NCBI RefSeq assembly: GCF_050003625.1
Contig: NC_134400.1
Span: forward strand, 68,156,126-68,220,125
Source: Haematobia irritans
Lineage: Eukaryota > Arthropoda > Insecta > Diptera > Muscidae
Reading direction: 5' to 3'
DNA: 64,000 bases
Shown piece by piece: positions 8,847-20,610 of this stretch. Below the pieces are notes generated by a model, which ran no database searches, was not told the origin of the DNA, and worked only from the letters and a program-made list of their open reading frames with translations. The position numbers were made by a program, and so were the translations under genes. How positions within the stretch are numbered: position 1 is the stretch's first letter; each line of letters starts with the position of its first letter.

Positions 8847-10316
8847 ATCGAATTAAAGTCCTTTTCGCCCTAGGACTCATATTTAAGGAGATATGGGCAA
8901 AAGAAGTTTTTCATATAAAAATTGAAATTTTTTTTGGTTTTGGGTGTATTATTAAATTTTTTGGGGTGGTCACGAATTAAAGTCCTTTTGGCTCTAGGAC
9001 GCGTATATACGAAGATATGGGCAAAAGAAGTTTTTCGTATAAAAATTGCAATTTTTTTAGGTTTTGGGTGGATTATTCAATTTTTTGGGGGTGGTCATGA
9101 ATTAAAGTCCTTTTGGCTCTAGAACGCTTAGTTTGGGAGATATGGGCACAATAAATTTTTCATATAAAAATTTAAATTTTTTTAGGTATTGGCTGGATTT
9201 GTCAATTTTTGGGGGGTGTCACGAATTAAAGTATTTTCGCTCTAGAACGCTTAGTTTGGGAGATATGGGCAAAATAAGTGTTTCATATAAAAATTTAATT
9301 TTTTGTAGGTTTTGGGTGGATTTGTCAATTTTTTGGGGGGTGGTCACGAATTAAAGTCCTTTTCGCTCTAGGACGCATATTTAAGGAGATATGGGCAAAA
9401 AAAATTTTTCATATGGGAAGGTTAGGTTAGGTTAGGTGGCAGCCCGATGTATCAGGCTCACTTAGACTATTCAGTCCATTGTGATACCACATTGGTGAAC
9501 TTCTCTCTTATCATTGAGTGCTGCCCTATTCCATGTTAAGCTCAATGACAAGGGACCTCCTTTTTATAGCCGAGTCCGAACGGCGTTCCACATTGCAGTG
9601 AAACCACTTAGAGAAGCTTTGAAACCCTCAGAAATGTCACCAGCATTACTGAGGTGGGATGGGAAAAATAAATGGGAAAAATAAATTTTTAAAATAAAAA
9701 TTCCATTTTTTTACGATTTGGGTGGATTTTTCAATTTTTTTGGGATGTTACGAATTAAAGTCCTTTTCGCTCTAGTACGCATATTAAAGGAGATATGGGC
9801 AAAATAAGTGTTTCATATAAAAATTTAATTTTTTGTAGGTTTTGGGTGGATTTGTAAATTTTTTGGGGGGTGGTCACGAATTAAAGTCCTTTTCGCTCTA
9901 GGACGCATATTTAAGGAGCTATGGGAAAAAGAAATTTTTCATATAAAAGTTGCAATTTTTTAGGTGTTGGGTGGATTTTTTCAATTTTTTGGGGGGTGGT
10001 CACGAATTAAAGTCCTTTTCCCTCTAGGACGCATATTTAAGGAGATATGGGCAAAACAAATTTTTGATATGGGGAAAAAAATTTTTAAAATAAAAATTCA
10101 ATTTTTTTACGATTTGGGGGGATTTTTCAATTTCCTTTTCGCTCTAGGACGCCTATTTAAGGAGATATGGGCAAAAGAAGTTTTTCATATAAAAATTTCA
10201 ATTTTTTAGGCTTTGGGTGGATTTTTAAATTTTTTGGAGGTGGTCACGAATTAAAGTCCGTTTCGCTCTAGGACGCTTAGTTTAGGAGATATGGGAAAAA
10301 TACGTTTTTCATATAA
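8847..10316 (+). repeat. ~125-bp satellite array, block 2
   Basis: Same unit and orientation as block 1. Contains one variant unit with a TTTAAAATAAAAATTC segment (about 9677-9705), a variant that recurs in the right arm in the opposite orientation. Confidence 0.95.
9420..9658 (-). mobile_element. LINE 3'-end fragment or LINE-tailed SINE
   Basis: On the minus strand it ends with ATGTGGTATCACAATGGACT, AGTCTAAGTGAGCCTGA, CGGGCTGCCAC and (CCTAA)n, the same 3' tail as the three LINE copies below. The preceding ~160 bp are not in those LINEs. Flanked by ATGGGAA at 9413-9419 and 9659-9665, a likely 7-bp target duplication. Either the 3' end of a related LINE, truncated at the 5' side, or a SINE using that tail. 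Confidence 0.75.
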
Positions 10317-11432
10317 AAATAAGTAAGGAAAGCCTAAAGTCGGGCGGGGCCGACTATAGTATACCCTGCCCCACTTTGTATATCCACATTTTCGATACCA
10401 TATCAAATCCGTCAAATGTGTTGGGTGTTATATATAAAGGTTTATGTTCCCATATACATATATTTAAATCTGACCCGATCTGGACAAAATTTGTTAGAGT
10501 TCTGCAAAATTTATCGGCTATGCCCTGGGGTGGAACACAATGTTAGTAAAAAAATATGAGAAACATTTTAATCTGAACCAATTTTGCGGCAACTTCGCAA
10601 AAGTGTATTTATGATTTAACGGTCGATAGATATGTATTAGAAGTTTAGGAAAATTTGAGTGACTTTTACAAGTTTTCGACTTAGCAGTGGCGATTTTATA
10701 AGGAAAATGTGTATTTTGGCCATTTTTGCCCAAAGCCGATAAACATATATATATATATATATATAGAAATCTGAACCGATTTCAACCAAATTGAATGCAT
10801 ACTTAGTATTTTAATTCTACTCCGTGTGCAAAATTTCACGTAAATCGGACTACAACTTTGAACTCTGTGGTCATATGACGGAAAATTAGGCGAAATATAT
10901 ATTTATTGGAGCTATATCTAAATCTGAACCGATTTCAATAAAATTTAGCACACTTGACTACACTACTAATTGTACTCCTAGTGCAAAATTTCAACCAAAT
11001 TGGGCTAAAACTCTGGCTTTTGGGGCCATAAAAGTATATATCGGGCGAATGATATATATGGGAGCTATATCTCAATCTGAACCGATTTCAATCAAATTTT
11101 GCACACTTGACTATACTACTACTGGCACGCATAGCTACAATGCTAAAACCACTCCCTGTGCAAAATTTCAACCAAATTGGACCAAAACTCTGGCTTTTAG
11201 GACCATATTAGTCCATATCGGGCGAAAGATATATATGGGAGCTATATCTAAATCTGAACCGATTTCAATCAAATTTTGCACACTTGACTATACTACTAAT
11301 TGTATTCCTAGTGCAAAATTTCAACCAAATTCAGTCAAAACTCTGGCTTCTGGGGCCATATAAGTCCATATCGGGCGAAAGAGATATATGGGAGTTATAT
11401 CTAAATCTGAACCGATTTCAATCAAATTTTCA
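10317..11432 (-). mobile_element. Family B (Helentron-like) element in HOR unit 2, microsatellite end missing
   Basis: Read on the plus strand it starts AAGTAAGGAAAGCCTAAAGT followed by the GTCGGGCGGGGCCGAC hairpin, then the region ending TGGAACACAATGTTAGTAAA, then the modular body shared with 8078-8846 and 12845-14012. The orientation given takes the (GTCY)n end as 5'; that end is absent here. Confidence 0.8.
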
Positions 11433-12844
11433 ATCGAATTAAAGTCCTTTTCGCCCTAGGACGCGTTTTTAAGGAGATATGGGCAAAAGAAGTTTTTCAT
11501 ATAAAAATTGAAATTTTTTTTGGTGGATTATTAAATTTTTTGGGGTGGTCACGAATTAAAGTCCTTTTCTCTCTAGGACGCTTAGTTTAGGAGATAAGGG
11601 CAAAATACGTTTTTCATATAAAAATAATTTTTTTTTAGGTTTTGAGTGGATTATTAAATTTCTTGGGGTGGTCACGAATTAAAGTCATTTTCTCTCTAGG
11701 ACGCATATTTAAGGAGATATAGGCAAAAGAAGTTTTTCATATAAAAATTGCAATATTTTTAGGTTTTGGGTGGATTATTAAATTTTTTGGGGTGGTCATG
11801 AATTAAAGTCCTTTTCGCTCTAGGACGCGTATATACGAAGATATGGGCAAAATAAGTTTTTCAGATAAAAATTGCAATTTTTTAGGTTTTGGATGGATTA
11901 TTCAATTTTTTGGGGGTGGTCATGAATTAAAGTCATTTTCGCTCTAGGGCGCTTAGTTTTGGTGATATGGGCAAAATAAGTTTTTCAGATAAAAATTTAA
12001 ATTTTTTTTAGGTTTTGGGTGGATTTGTCAATTTTTGGGGGGTGGGGGGGTGGTCACGAATTAAAGTATTTTCGCTCTAGGACGCGTATATACGAAGATA
12101 TGGGCAAAATAAGTTTTTCAGATAAAAATTTCAATTTTGTTAGGTTTTGGGTGGATTATTCAATTTTTTGGGGGTGGTCATGAATTAATGTCATTTTCGC
12201 TCTAGGGCGCTTAGTTTAGGAATATGGGCAAAATAAGTTTTTCATATAAAAATTTAATTTTTTTTTTAGGTTTTTGGTGGATTTGTCAATTTTTTGGGGG
12301 GTGGTCACGAATTAAATCCCTTTTCGCTCTAGGACGCATATTTAAGGAGATATGGGCAAAAAAAATTTTTCATATAAAAATTGCAATTTTTTTAGGTTTT
12401 GGGTGGATTATTCAATTTTTTGGGGGTGGTCATGAATTAAAGTCATTTTCGCTCTAGGTGATATGGGCAAAATAAATTTTTCAGATAAAAATTTAAATTT
12501 TTTTTAGGTTTTGGGTGGATTTGTCAATTTTTTTGGGGGGGGGGGGTGGTCACGAATTAAAGTATTTTCGCTCTAGAACGCTTAGTTTGGGAGATATGGG
12601 CAAAATAAGTGTTTAATTTTTTTAGGTTTTGGGTGTACTTTCAATTTTTTTGGGGGGTCCAAAAAAATTTAAGTCCCCTAGGACGCATATTTGAGGAGAT
12701 ATGGGCAAAAGAAGTTTTTCATATAAATATTGCATTTTTTTTAAGTTTTAGGTGGATTATTAAATTTTTTGGGGTGGTCACGAATTAAAGTCCTTTTCTC
12801 TCTAGGACGCTTAGTATAGGAGATATGGGCAAAATAGTTTTTCA
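11433..12844 (+). repeat. ~125-bp satellite array, block 3
   Basis: Satellite in plus orientation, ending TTTTTCATATAAAAA directly at the next family B copy. Includes a G-run at about 12534-12547. Confidence 0.95.
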
Positions 12845-14012
12845 TATAAAAACAAGTAAGGAAAATCTAAAGTCGGGCGGGGCCGACTATATTATACCCT
12901 GCATCACTTAGTAGATCCGAATTTTCGATACCATATCACATCCGTCAAATGTGTTGGGGGCTGTATATAAAGGTTTGTCCCAAATACATACATTTAAATA
13001 TCACTCGATCTGGACAGAATTTGATAGACTTCTACAAAATCTATAGACTCAAAATTTAAGTCGGCTAATGCACTAGGGTGGAACACAATGTTAGTAAAAA
13101 ACAAGTAAGTAAAGTCTAAAGTCGGGCGGGGCCGACTGTATTATACCGTTCACCCCTATGTAGGCCAAAATTTGTGTTACCATATCAACTACTTCAACTT
13201 CGCAAAAGTGTATTTATGATTTAACGGTCGATAGATATGTATTAGAAGTTTAGGAAAATTTGAGTGACTTTTACAAGTTTTCGACTTAGCAGTGGCGATT
13301 TTATAAGGAAAATGTGTATTTTGGCCATTTTTGCCCAAAGCCGATAAACATATATTTGGAAGCTATATAGAAATCTGAACCGATTTCAACCAAATTGAAT
13401 GCATACTTAGTACTTTAATTCTACTCCGTGTGCAAAATTTCACGTAAATCGGACTACAACTTTGAACTCTGTGGTCATATGACGGAAAATTAGGCGAAAT
13501 ATATATTTATTGGAGCTATATCTAAATCTGAACCGATTTCAATAAAATTTAGCACACTTGACTACACTACTAATTGTACTCCTAGTGCAAAATTTCAACC
13601 AAATTGGGCTAAAACTCTGGCTTTTGGGGCCATAAAAGTATATATCGGGCGAAAGATATATATGGGAGCTATATCGCAATCTGAACCGATTTCAACCAAA
13701 TTTGGCACGCGTAGCTACAATGCTAAAACCACTCCCTGTGCAAAATGTCAACCAAATTGGACCAAAACTCTGGCTTTTAGGACCATATTAGTCCATATCG
13801 GGCGAAAGATATATATGGGAGCTATATCTAAATCTGAACCGATTTCAATCAAATTCTGCACACTTGACTATACTACTAATTGTATTCCTAGTGCAAAATT
13901 TCAACCAGATTCAGTCAAAACTCTGGCTTCTGGGGCCATATAAGTCCATATCGGGCGAAAGAGATATATGGGAGTTATATCTAAATCTGAACCGATTTCA
14001 ATCAAATTTTCA
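12845..14012 (-). mobile_element. Family B (Helentron-like) element in HOR unit 3, with a second nested hairpin end
   Basis: Starts ACAAGTAAGGAAAATCTAAA + hairpin; after GTTAGTAAAAA a second start (ACAAGTAAGTAAAGTCTAAA + hairpin, about 13101) follows, so a second copy's end is nested in the first. The modular body then matches units 1 and 2. Confidence 0.8.
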
Positions 14013-16122
14013 ATCGAATTAAAGTCCTTTTCGCCCTAGGACGCGTATTTAAGGAGATATGGGCAAAAGAAGTTTTTCATATAAAAATTGAAATTTTTTT
14101 TGGTGGATTATTAAATTTTTGGGGTGGTCACGAATTAAAGTCCTTTTCTCTCTAGGACGCTTTGTTTAGGAGATAAGGGCAAAATACGTTTTTCATATAA
14201 AAATAATTTTTTTTTAGGTTTTGAGTGGATTATTAAATTTCTTGGGGTGGTCACGAATTAAAGTAATTTTCTCTCTAGGACGCATATTTAAGGAGATATA
14301 GGCAAAAGAAGTTTTTCATATAAAAATTGCAATATTTTTAGGTTTTGGGTGGATTATTAAGATTTTTGGGGTGGTCATGAATTAAAGTCCTTTTCGCTCT
14401 AGGACGCGTATATACGAAGATATGGGCAAAATAAGTTTTTCAGATAAAAATTGCAATTTTTTAGGTTTTGGATGGATTATTCAATTTTTTGGGGGTGGTC
14501 ATGAATTAAAGTCATTTTCGCTCTAGGGCGCTTAGTTTAGGTGATATGGGCAAAATAAGTTTTTCAGATAAAAATTTAAATTTTTTTTAGGTTTTGGGTG
14601 GATTTGTCAATTTTTGGGGGGGGTGGTCACGAATTAAAGTATTTTCGCTCTAGGACGCGTATATACGAAGATATGGGCAAAATAAGTTTTTCAGATAAAA
14701 ATTTCAATTTTTTTAGGTTTTGGGTGGATTGTTCAATTTTTTGGGGGTGGTCATGAATTAAAGTCATTTTCGCTCTAGGGCGCTTAGTTTAGGAATATGG
14801 GCAAAATAAGTTTTTCATATAAAAATTTAATTTTTTTTTAGGTTTTTGGTGGATTTGTCAATTTTTTGGCGGGTGGTCACGAATTAAATCCCTTTTCGCT
14901 CTAGGACGCATATTTAAGGAGATATGGGCAAAAAAAATTTTTCATATAAAAATTGCAATTTTTTTAGGTTTTGGGTGGATTATTCAATTTTTTGGGGGTG
15001 GTCATGAATTAAAGACATTTTCGCTCTAGGGCGCTTAGTTTAGGTGATATGGGCAAAATAAGTTTTTCAGATAAAAATTTAAATTTTTTTTAGGTTTTGG
15101 GTGGATTTGTCAATTTGTGGGGGGGTGGGGGGGTTTTGGATGGATTATTAAATTTTTTGGGGGTGGTCATGAATTAAAGTCATTTTCGCTCTAGGGCGCT
15201 TAGTTTAGGTGATATGGGCAAAATAAGTTTTTCAGATAAAAATTTAAATTTTTTTAGGTTTTGGGTGGATTTGTCAATTTTGGGGGGGCGGTGGTCACGA
15301 ATTAAAGTATTTTCGCTCTAGGACGCGTATATACGAAGATATGGGCAAAATAAGTTTTTCAGATAAAAATTTCAATTTTTTTAGGTTTTGGGTGGATTAT
15401 TCAATTTTTTGGGGGTGGTCATGAATTAAAGTCATTTTCGCTCTAGGGCGCTTAGTTTAGGAATATGGGCAAAATAAGTTTTTCATATAAAAATTTAATT
15501 TTTTTTTAGGTTTTTGGTGGATTTGTCAATTTTTTGGCGGGTGGTCACGAATTAAATCCCTTTTCGCTCTAGGACGCATATTTAAGGAGATATGGGCAAA
15601 AAAATTTTTCATATAAAAATTGCAATTTTTTTAGGTTTTGGGTGGATTATTCAATTTTTTGGGGGTGGTCATGAATTAAAGTCATTTTCGCTCTAGGGCG
15701 CTTAGTTTAGGTGATATGGGCAAAATAAGTTTTTCAGATAAAAATTTAAATTTTTTTTAGGTTTTGGTGGATTTGTCAATTTTTTTTGGGGGGGGGGGGG
15801 GGGGGTGGTCACGAATTAAAGTATTTTCGCTCTAGAACGCTTAGTTTGGGAGATATGGGCAAAATAAGTGTTTCATATAAACATTTAATTTTTTTAGGTT
15901 TTGGGTGTACTTTCAATTTTTTTGGGGGGTCCAAAAAAAATTTAAGTCCCCTAGGACGCATATTTGAGGAGATATGGGCAAAAGAAGTGTTTCATATAAA
16001 TATTGCATTTTTTTTAAGTTTTGGGTGGATTATTAAATTTTTTGGGGTGGTCACGAATTAAAGTCCTTTTCTCTCTAGGACGCTTAGTATAGGAGATATG
16101 GGCAAAATAGTTTTTCATATAA
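14013..16122 (+). repeat. ~125-bp satellite array, block 4
   Basis: Plus orientation, with an internal 668-bp duplication of about five monomers. Contains the longest G homopolymer (about 15787-15806). Confidence 0.95.
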
Positions 16123-17467
16123 AAACAAGTAAGGAAAATCTAAAGTCGGGCGGGGCCGACTATATTATACCCTGCACCACTTAGTAGATCTGAATTTTCG
16201 ATACCATATCACATCCGTCAAATGTGTTGGGGGCTGTATATAAAGGTTTGTCCCAAATACATACATTTAAATATCACTCGATCTGGACAGAATTTGATAG
16301 ACTTCTACAAAATCTATAGACTCAAAATTTAAGTCGGCTAATGCACTAGGGTGGAACACAATGTTAGTAAAAAACAAGTAAGTAAAGTCTAACGTCGGGC
16401 GGGGCCGACTGTATTATACCGTTCACCCCTATGTAGGCCAAAATTTGTGTTACCATATCAACTACTTCACATTTGTTGGAAGCTATATAAAGGAGACAAT
16501 TTTTTTACTTCTACAAAATCTCTAGAATTAAAATTTAAATCGGACGGAAGATATATATGGGAGCCATATCTAACCGATTTCAAATTTGGCACAATTAACC
16601 AATACTACTTAACGTACTCCTTGTGCGAAATTTGAAGCAAATCACGGCAAAACCCTGGATTTTGGGGCCAGATAAGTTCAAATCGGACGAAAGATATATA
16701 AGGGAGCTATGGACTAATACGGTCCCAGAGTTTTACCCCAATTTGGTTGAAATTTTGCACAGGGCTTAGAATTAGCATTGTTGCTATGCGTGCCAAATTT
16801 GGTTGAAATCGGTTAAGATTTAGATATATCTCCCATATATAGCTTTCGCCCGATTTACACTCATATGACCACAGAGGCCAATTTTTTGCCCCGATTTAGT
16901 TGAAATTTTGCACAGGGAGTAGAATTGCTATGCGTGCAAACTTTGGTTGAAATCGGTTCAGATTTAGATATAGCTCCCATATATATGTTTTTCTGATTTC
17001 GACAAAAATGGTCAAAATACCAACATTTTCCTTGTTAAATCGCCACTGCTTAGTCGAAATGTTGTAAAAATGACTCTAATTTTCCTAAACTTCTAATACA
17101 TATATATCGAGCGGTAAATCATAAATAAACTTTTGCGAAGTTTCCTTAAAATTGCTTCAGATTTAAATGTTTCCCATATTTATACCCTTCACCACTACTG
17201 TGGTACAGGATATAATTTTTTACTAACATTGTGTTCCACCCTAGTGCATTAGCCGACATAAATTTGGGGTCTATAGATTTTGTAGAAGTCTATCAAATTC
17301 TGTCCAGATCGAGTGATATTTAAATGTATGTATTTGGGACAAACCTTTATATATAGCCCCCAACACATTTGACGGATGTGATATGGTATCGAAAATTCAG
17401 ATCTACAAAGTGGTGCAGGGTATAATATAGTCGGCCCCGCCCGACTTTAGACTTTCCTTACTTGTTT
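16123..17467. mobile_element. Inverted pair of family B elements at the satellite orientation switch
   Basis: Left half reads inward from ACAAGTAAGGAAAATCTAAA (16123), with a nested second end at about 16374. Right half reads inward on the minus strand from the same end (17467). The switch lies near 16708, where GGGAGCTAT meets GGACTAATACGG of the other strand. A short TATACCCTTCACCACTACTG hairpin end is nested at about 17180-17215. Both outer edges join satellite at the same monomer position (TTTTTCATATAAAAA). Confidence 0.8.
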
Positions 17468-19088
17468 TTATATGAAAAACTATTTTACCCATATCTCCTA
17501 AACTAAGTGTCCTAGAGAGAAAAGGACTTTAATTCGTGACCACCCCAAAAAAATTAATAATCCACCCAAAACCTAAAAAAATTGCAATTTTTATATGAAA
17601 AACTTCTTTTGCCCATATCTCCTTAAATATGCGTCCTAGGGCGAAAAGGACTTTACGTCCACCCAAAACCTAAAAAAAATTAAATTTTTATATGAAACAC
17701 TTATTTTGCCCATATCTCCCAAACTAAGCGTTCTAGAGCGAAAATACTTTAATTCGTGACCACCCCCCCAAAAATTGACAAATCCACCCAAAACCTAAAA
17801 AAATTTAAATTTTTATATGAAAAACTTATTTTGCCCATATCTCCTAAACTAAGCGCCCTAGACCGAAAAGGGCTTTAATTCGTGACCACCCCCCAAAAAA
17901 TTGGCAAATTCACCCAAACCCTAAAAAAAATTAATTTTTGTATGAAAAACGTATTTTGCCCATATCTCCTAAACTAAACGTCCTAGAGAGAAAAGGACTT
18001 TAGTTCGTGACCACCCCAAAAAATTTAATAATCCACCCAAAACCTAAAAAAATTGCAATTTTTATATGAAAAATTTCTTTTGCCCATATCTCCTTAACTA
18101 TGCGTCCTAGGGCGAAAAGGACTTTAAGTCCACCCAAAACCTAAAAAAAATTAAATTTTTATATGAAACACTTATTTTGCCCATATCTCCCAAACTAAGC
18201 GTTCTAGAGCGAAAATAGTTTAATTCGTGACCACCCCCCCAAAAATTGATAAATCCACCCAAAACCTAAAAGAATTTAAATTTTTATATGAAAAACTTAT
18301 TTTGCCCATATTCCTAAACTAAGCGCTCTAGAGCGAAAAGGACTTTAATTCATGACCACCCCCAAAAAATTGAATAATCCACCCAAAACCTAAAAAATTG
18401 CAATTTTTATATGAAAAACTTCTTTTGCTCATATCTCCTTAAATATGCGTCCTAGAGCGAAAAGGACACCCCAAACAAGTGAAAAATCCACCCAAATCGT
18501 AAAAAATGGAATTTTTATTTTAAAAATTTATTTTTCCAATATGAAAAATTTCTTTTGCCCATATCTCCTTAAATATGCGTCCTAGAGGGAAAAGGACTTT
18601 AATTCGTGACCACCCCCCAAGAAATTGAAAAATCCACCCAATACCTAAAAAATTGCAATTTTTATATGAAAAATTTCTTTTGCCCATATCTCCTTAAATA
18701 TGCGTCCTAGAGTGAAAAGGACTTTAATTCGTGATCACCCCCCAAAACATTGACAAATCCACCCAAAACCTAAAAAAATTTAAATTTTTATATGAAAAAC
18801 TTATTTTGCCCATATTCCTAAACTAAGCGCCCTAGAGCGAAAAGGACTTTAATTCATGACCACCCCCAAAAAATTAAATAATCCACCCAAAACCTAAAAA
18901 AAATGGAATTTTTATTTCAAAAATTTATTTTTCCCATATCTCCTAAGCTAAGCGTCCTAGAGAGAAAAGGACTTTAATTCGTGACCACCCCAAAGAATTT
19001 AATAATCCACCTAAAACCTAAAAAAATTGCAATTTTTATATGAAAAACTTCTTTTGCCCATATCTCCTTAAATATGCGTCCTATGGCG
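17468..19088 (-). repeat. ~125-bp satellite array, block 5 (reversed orientation)
   Basis: Same monomer as blocks 1-4 but on the minus strand. Ends at the LINE copy A insertion, whose target duplication CCTATGGCG is at 19080-19088. Confidence 0.95.
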
Positions 19089-19200
19089 TCCTATATTTTT
19101 CAACCGTCGAACTGAACGGACGTGTTTTCTAATAGCGGAGTATTTCATCGTAATAAGTACTTATTACGAATTTCACGTGTGGTGGATATAATAAGCCACC

Positions 19201-19857
19201 ATGCAGCGAAATTCAAAGTCATCCATTGGGTTTCTAACTTCAAGGCCCAGTGGACGGGTAACGACTGAAGTTATAAATTTGGGCAGCGACCAAGAGTCAG
19301 GCCCAATTAGTCGACCTGTAGACGGGTCGACTGGCGGTGACACTTTGGCAAGTCGAACCTTTTCTAAGGTGACGACATCAAAAGGAGGCAATCCCTCTCG
19401 AAAGAGATTCAAGGAACGAAGAAATACTGTGTTTATCCTAAAGAAATTAGGATCAGTCGACCCAAGCACGTTGTCGGCTAAGCAAAGCGATTCCTTAAAA
19501 TGGGCTCAAGGAATTCTTGAAGCTGGAAAAAGGGAACGATCACCGGATGAGCTGCCATCCTCTAAACGGGATCAAAGATCGTTTGCCTCAGTTGCAAAAG
19601 ACAGCCTTGTGATGGCTATTATTAATAACGGAGCATTGGACGGTATGATTCCAAGGCAAAAATGGGGGGAATTTGAGAACGCGATGTCTGGTGTCTACTC
19701 AGAGGTGCGAAAAAAGTTTCCCGGACCAAGTCCTCGACGGCAAGATGGTGGATGGTATCAAGGACGATATAAGTTAATAGCTTTTGCGGACCAGAGGTCT
19801 ATGGATTGCTTTAAAGCTGCATTGATGCTAATTGGGAAGGAGCCGCTTTGGAGTTAG
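19201..19857 (+). pseudogene. LINE copy A ORF1, N-terminal half, truncated by frameshift
   Basis: 218 codons from ATG at 19201 that match residues 1-215 or so of the intact 409-aa ORF1 at 40420-41649 with scattered substitutions. The frame breaks near 19845 (an IGK-EPLWS ending instead of continuing), and the C-terminal half follows in another frame (19878 on), interrupted by the hAT element at 20037-20610. ORF1 proteins of this LINE type bind element RNA; this one is dead. Confidence 0.85.
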
Positions 19858-20036
19858 TCGATAAAAAGACATACCGGCTAAACCTAGAGCACATGCATGG
19901 ATACCGGCAAACCCTCCTGATCCTGAGTCAATACTAGAGAGACTAAAATAATGTAACCCAGATCTTCCAACCGCCGATTGGAAGGTTGGTCGTTTGGATG
20001 AGGTGGATGGACCAAGACGACATGCGGTGTTTATAT

Positions 20037-20610
20037 CAGGGTTGGCCTGTCACAAACTGTGACTTTTGCGACATACGTTTGCGACGGTATAATACGTATG
20101 TCGCAAAAGTCGTAAACCTACTGTAGAAAACCAAATTTTGAATAGAAGAAATCCTGAACATTTTTTAATTTAGTTTGACAGCATTTGCTGAGAGTTTCTG
20201 TAGAAATTTGTGAAAGTTTTCCCATGGTCAAGCCTATTTTCTTAGGTGGTATCGAAATTCCCGTTAGTGAGTGTGTAAAATACCTTGGAGTTATATTGGA
20301 CAGGAGACTGAACTTAAAGCTAAGAAAGGACGAGAAAATCCACGGTTACCCTGTACTCGTGCAAAAGGCAATAGGGAAAATGTGGGGAATAAAACCGAAA
20401 ATTGTGAACATTCCTAAGAATTGAAACTTCTTCGCACCTACCATCGTCTTGGATATCATCGAATTCGCTGCCTAGCCGACGCGACTAAAGTATTTTCAGT
20501 TTGCGACTTTTGTTACTTTTTCTACATTTACTACGCGTATGTGACGTTTACGACGTTTACATCTTTGCGACAATCGCAAACCTAAAAAAGTTTGATACAG
20601 ACCATCTCTG
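20037..20610. mobile_element. Non-autonomous hAT element carrying a piece of LINE reverse transcriptase
   Basis: Flanked by a perfect 8-bp duplication GTTTATAT (20029-20036 and 20611-20618). Ends CAGGGTTGGCCTGTCACAAAC and, on the other strand, CAGAGATGGTCTGTATCAAAC, giving an imperfect TIR of about 20 bp. Arms contain repeated TTTGCGAC/GTCGCAAA motifs. An internal ~190 bp (about 20225-20412) encodes residues such as KYLGVILDRRLN and KAIGKMWGIKPKIV, homologous to the LINE RT C-terminal region but diverged from the host LINE. Confidence 0.85.
20225..20412 (+). pseudogene. Captured LINE RT fragment inside hAT element
   Basis: Matches the LINE segment after the YADD palm motif (plus positions 52945-53125 in copy C) with internal deletions. 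Its open frame is 20185-20424 (79 codons), but the deletions remove part of the domain, so no activity is expected. Confidence 0.75.

Larger units (their letters stand above)
8078..10316 (+). repeat. Higher-order repeat unit 1 (family B body + satellite)
   Basis: Family B body 8078-8846 joined to satellite 8847-10316. The body/satellite junction (TTTTCAATCG/AATTAAAGTCC) is the same as in units 2 and 3 (8841, 11427, 14007; spacing 2,586 and 2,580 bp). Interrupted by a LINE tail at 9420-9658. Confidence 0.85.
10317..12844 (+). repeat. Higher-order repeat unit 2 (family B + satellite)
   Basis: Family B 10317-11432 plus satellite 11433-12844, in the same order and with the same junctions as unit 3. 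Confidence 0.85.
12845..16122 (+). repeat. Higher-order repeat unit 3, expanded
   Basis: Family B 12845-14012 plus satellite 14013-16122. The unit is longer than 2.58 kb because a satellite block is duplicated: GGTTTTGGATGGATTATT occurs at 14464 and again at 15132, 668 bp apart, against one occurrence near 11884 in unit 2. Confidence 0.8.

Noticed and set aside
7834..16061. Many 60-105-codon frames in the satellite (for example 12224-12457)
   Set aside because: They follow the monomer period and repeat the same FGWIIQFFGG-like peptides; a by-product of low stop density in the repeat, with no start context or conservation beyond the DNA repeat.
7320..19080. CRISPR-like regular repeats
   Set aside because: Monomers are contiguous with no unique spacers, there are no Cas genes, and the sequence is eukaryotic satellite.
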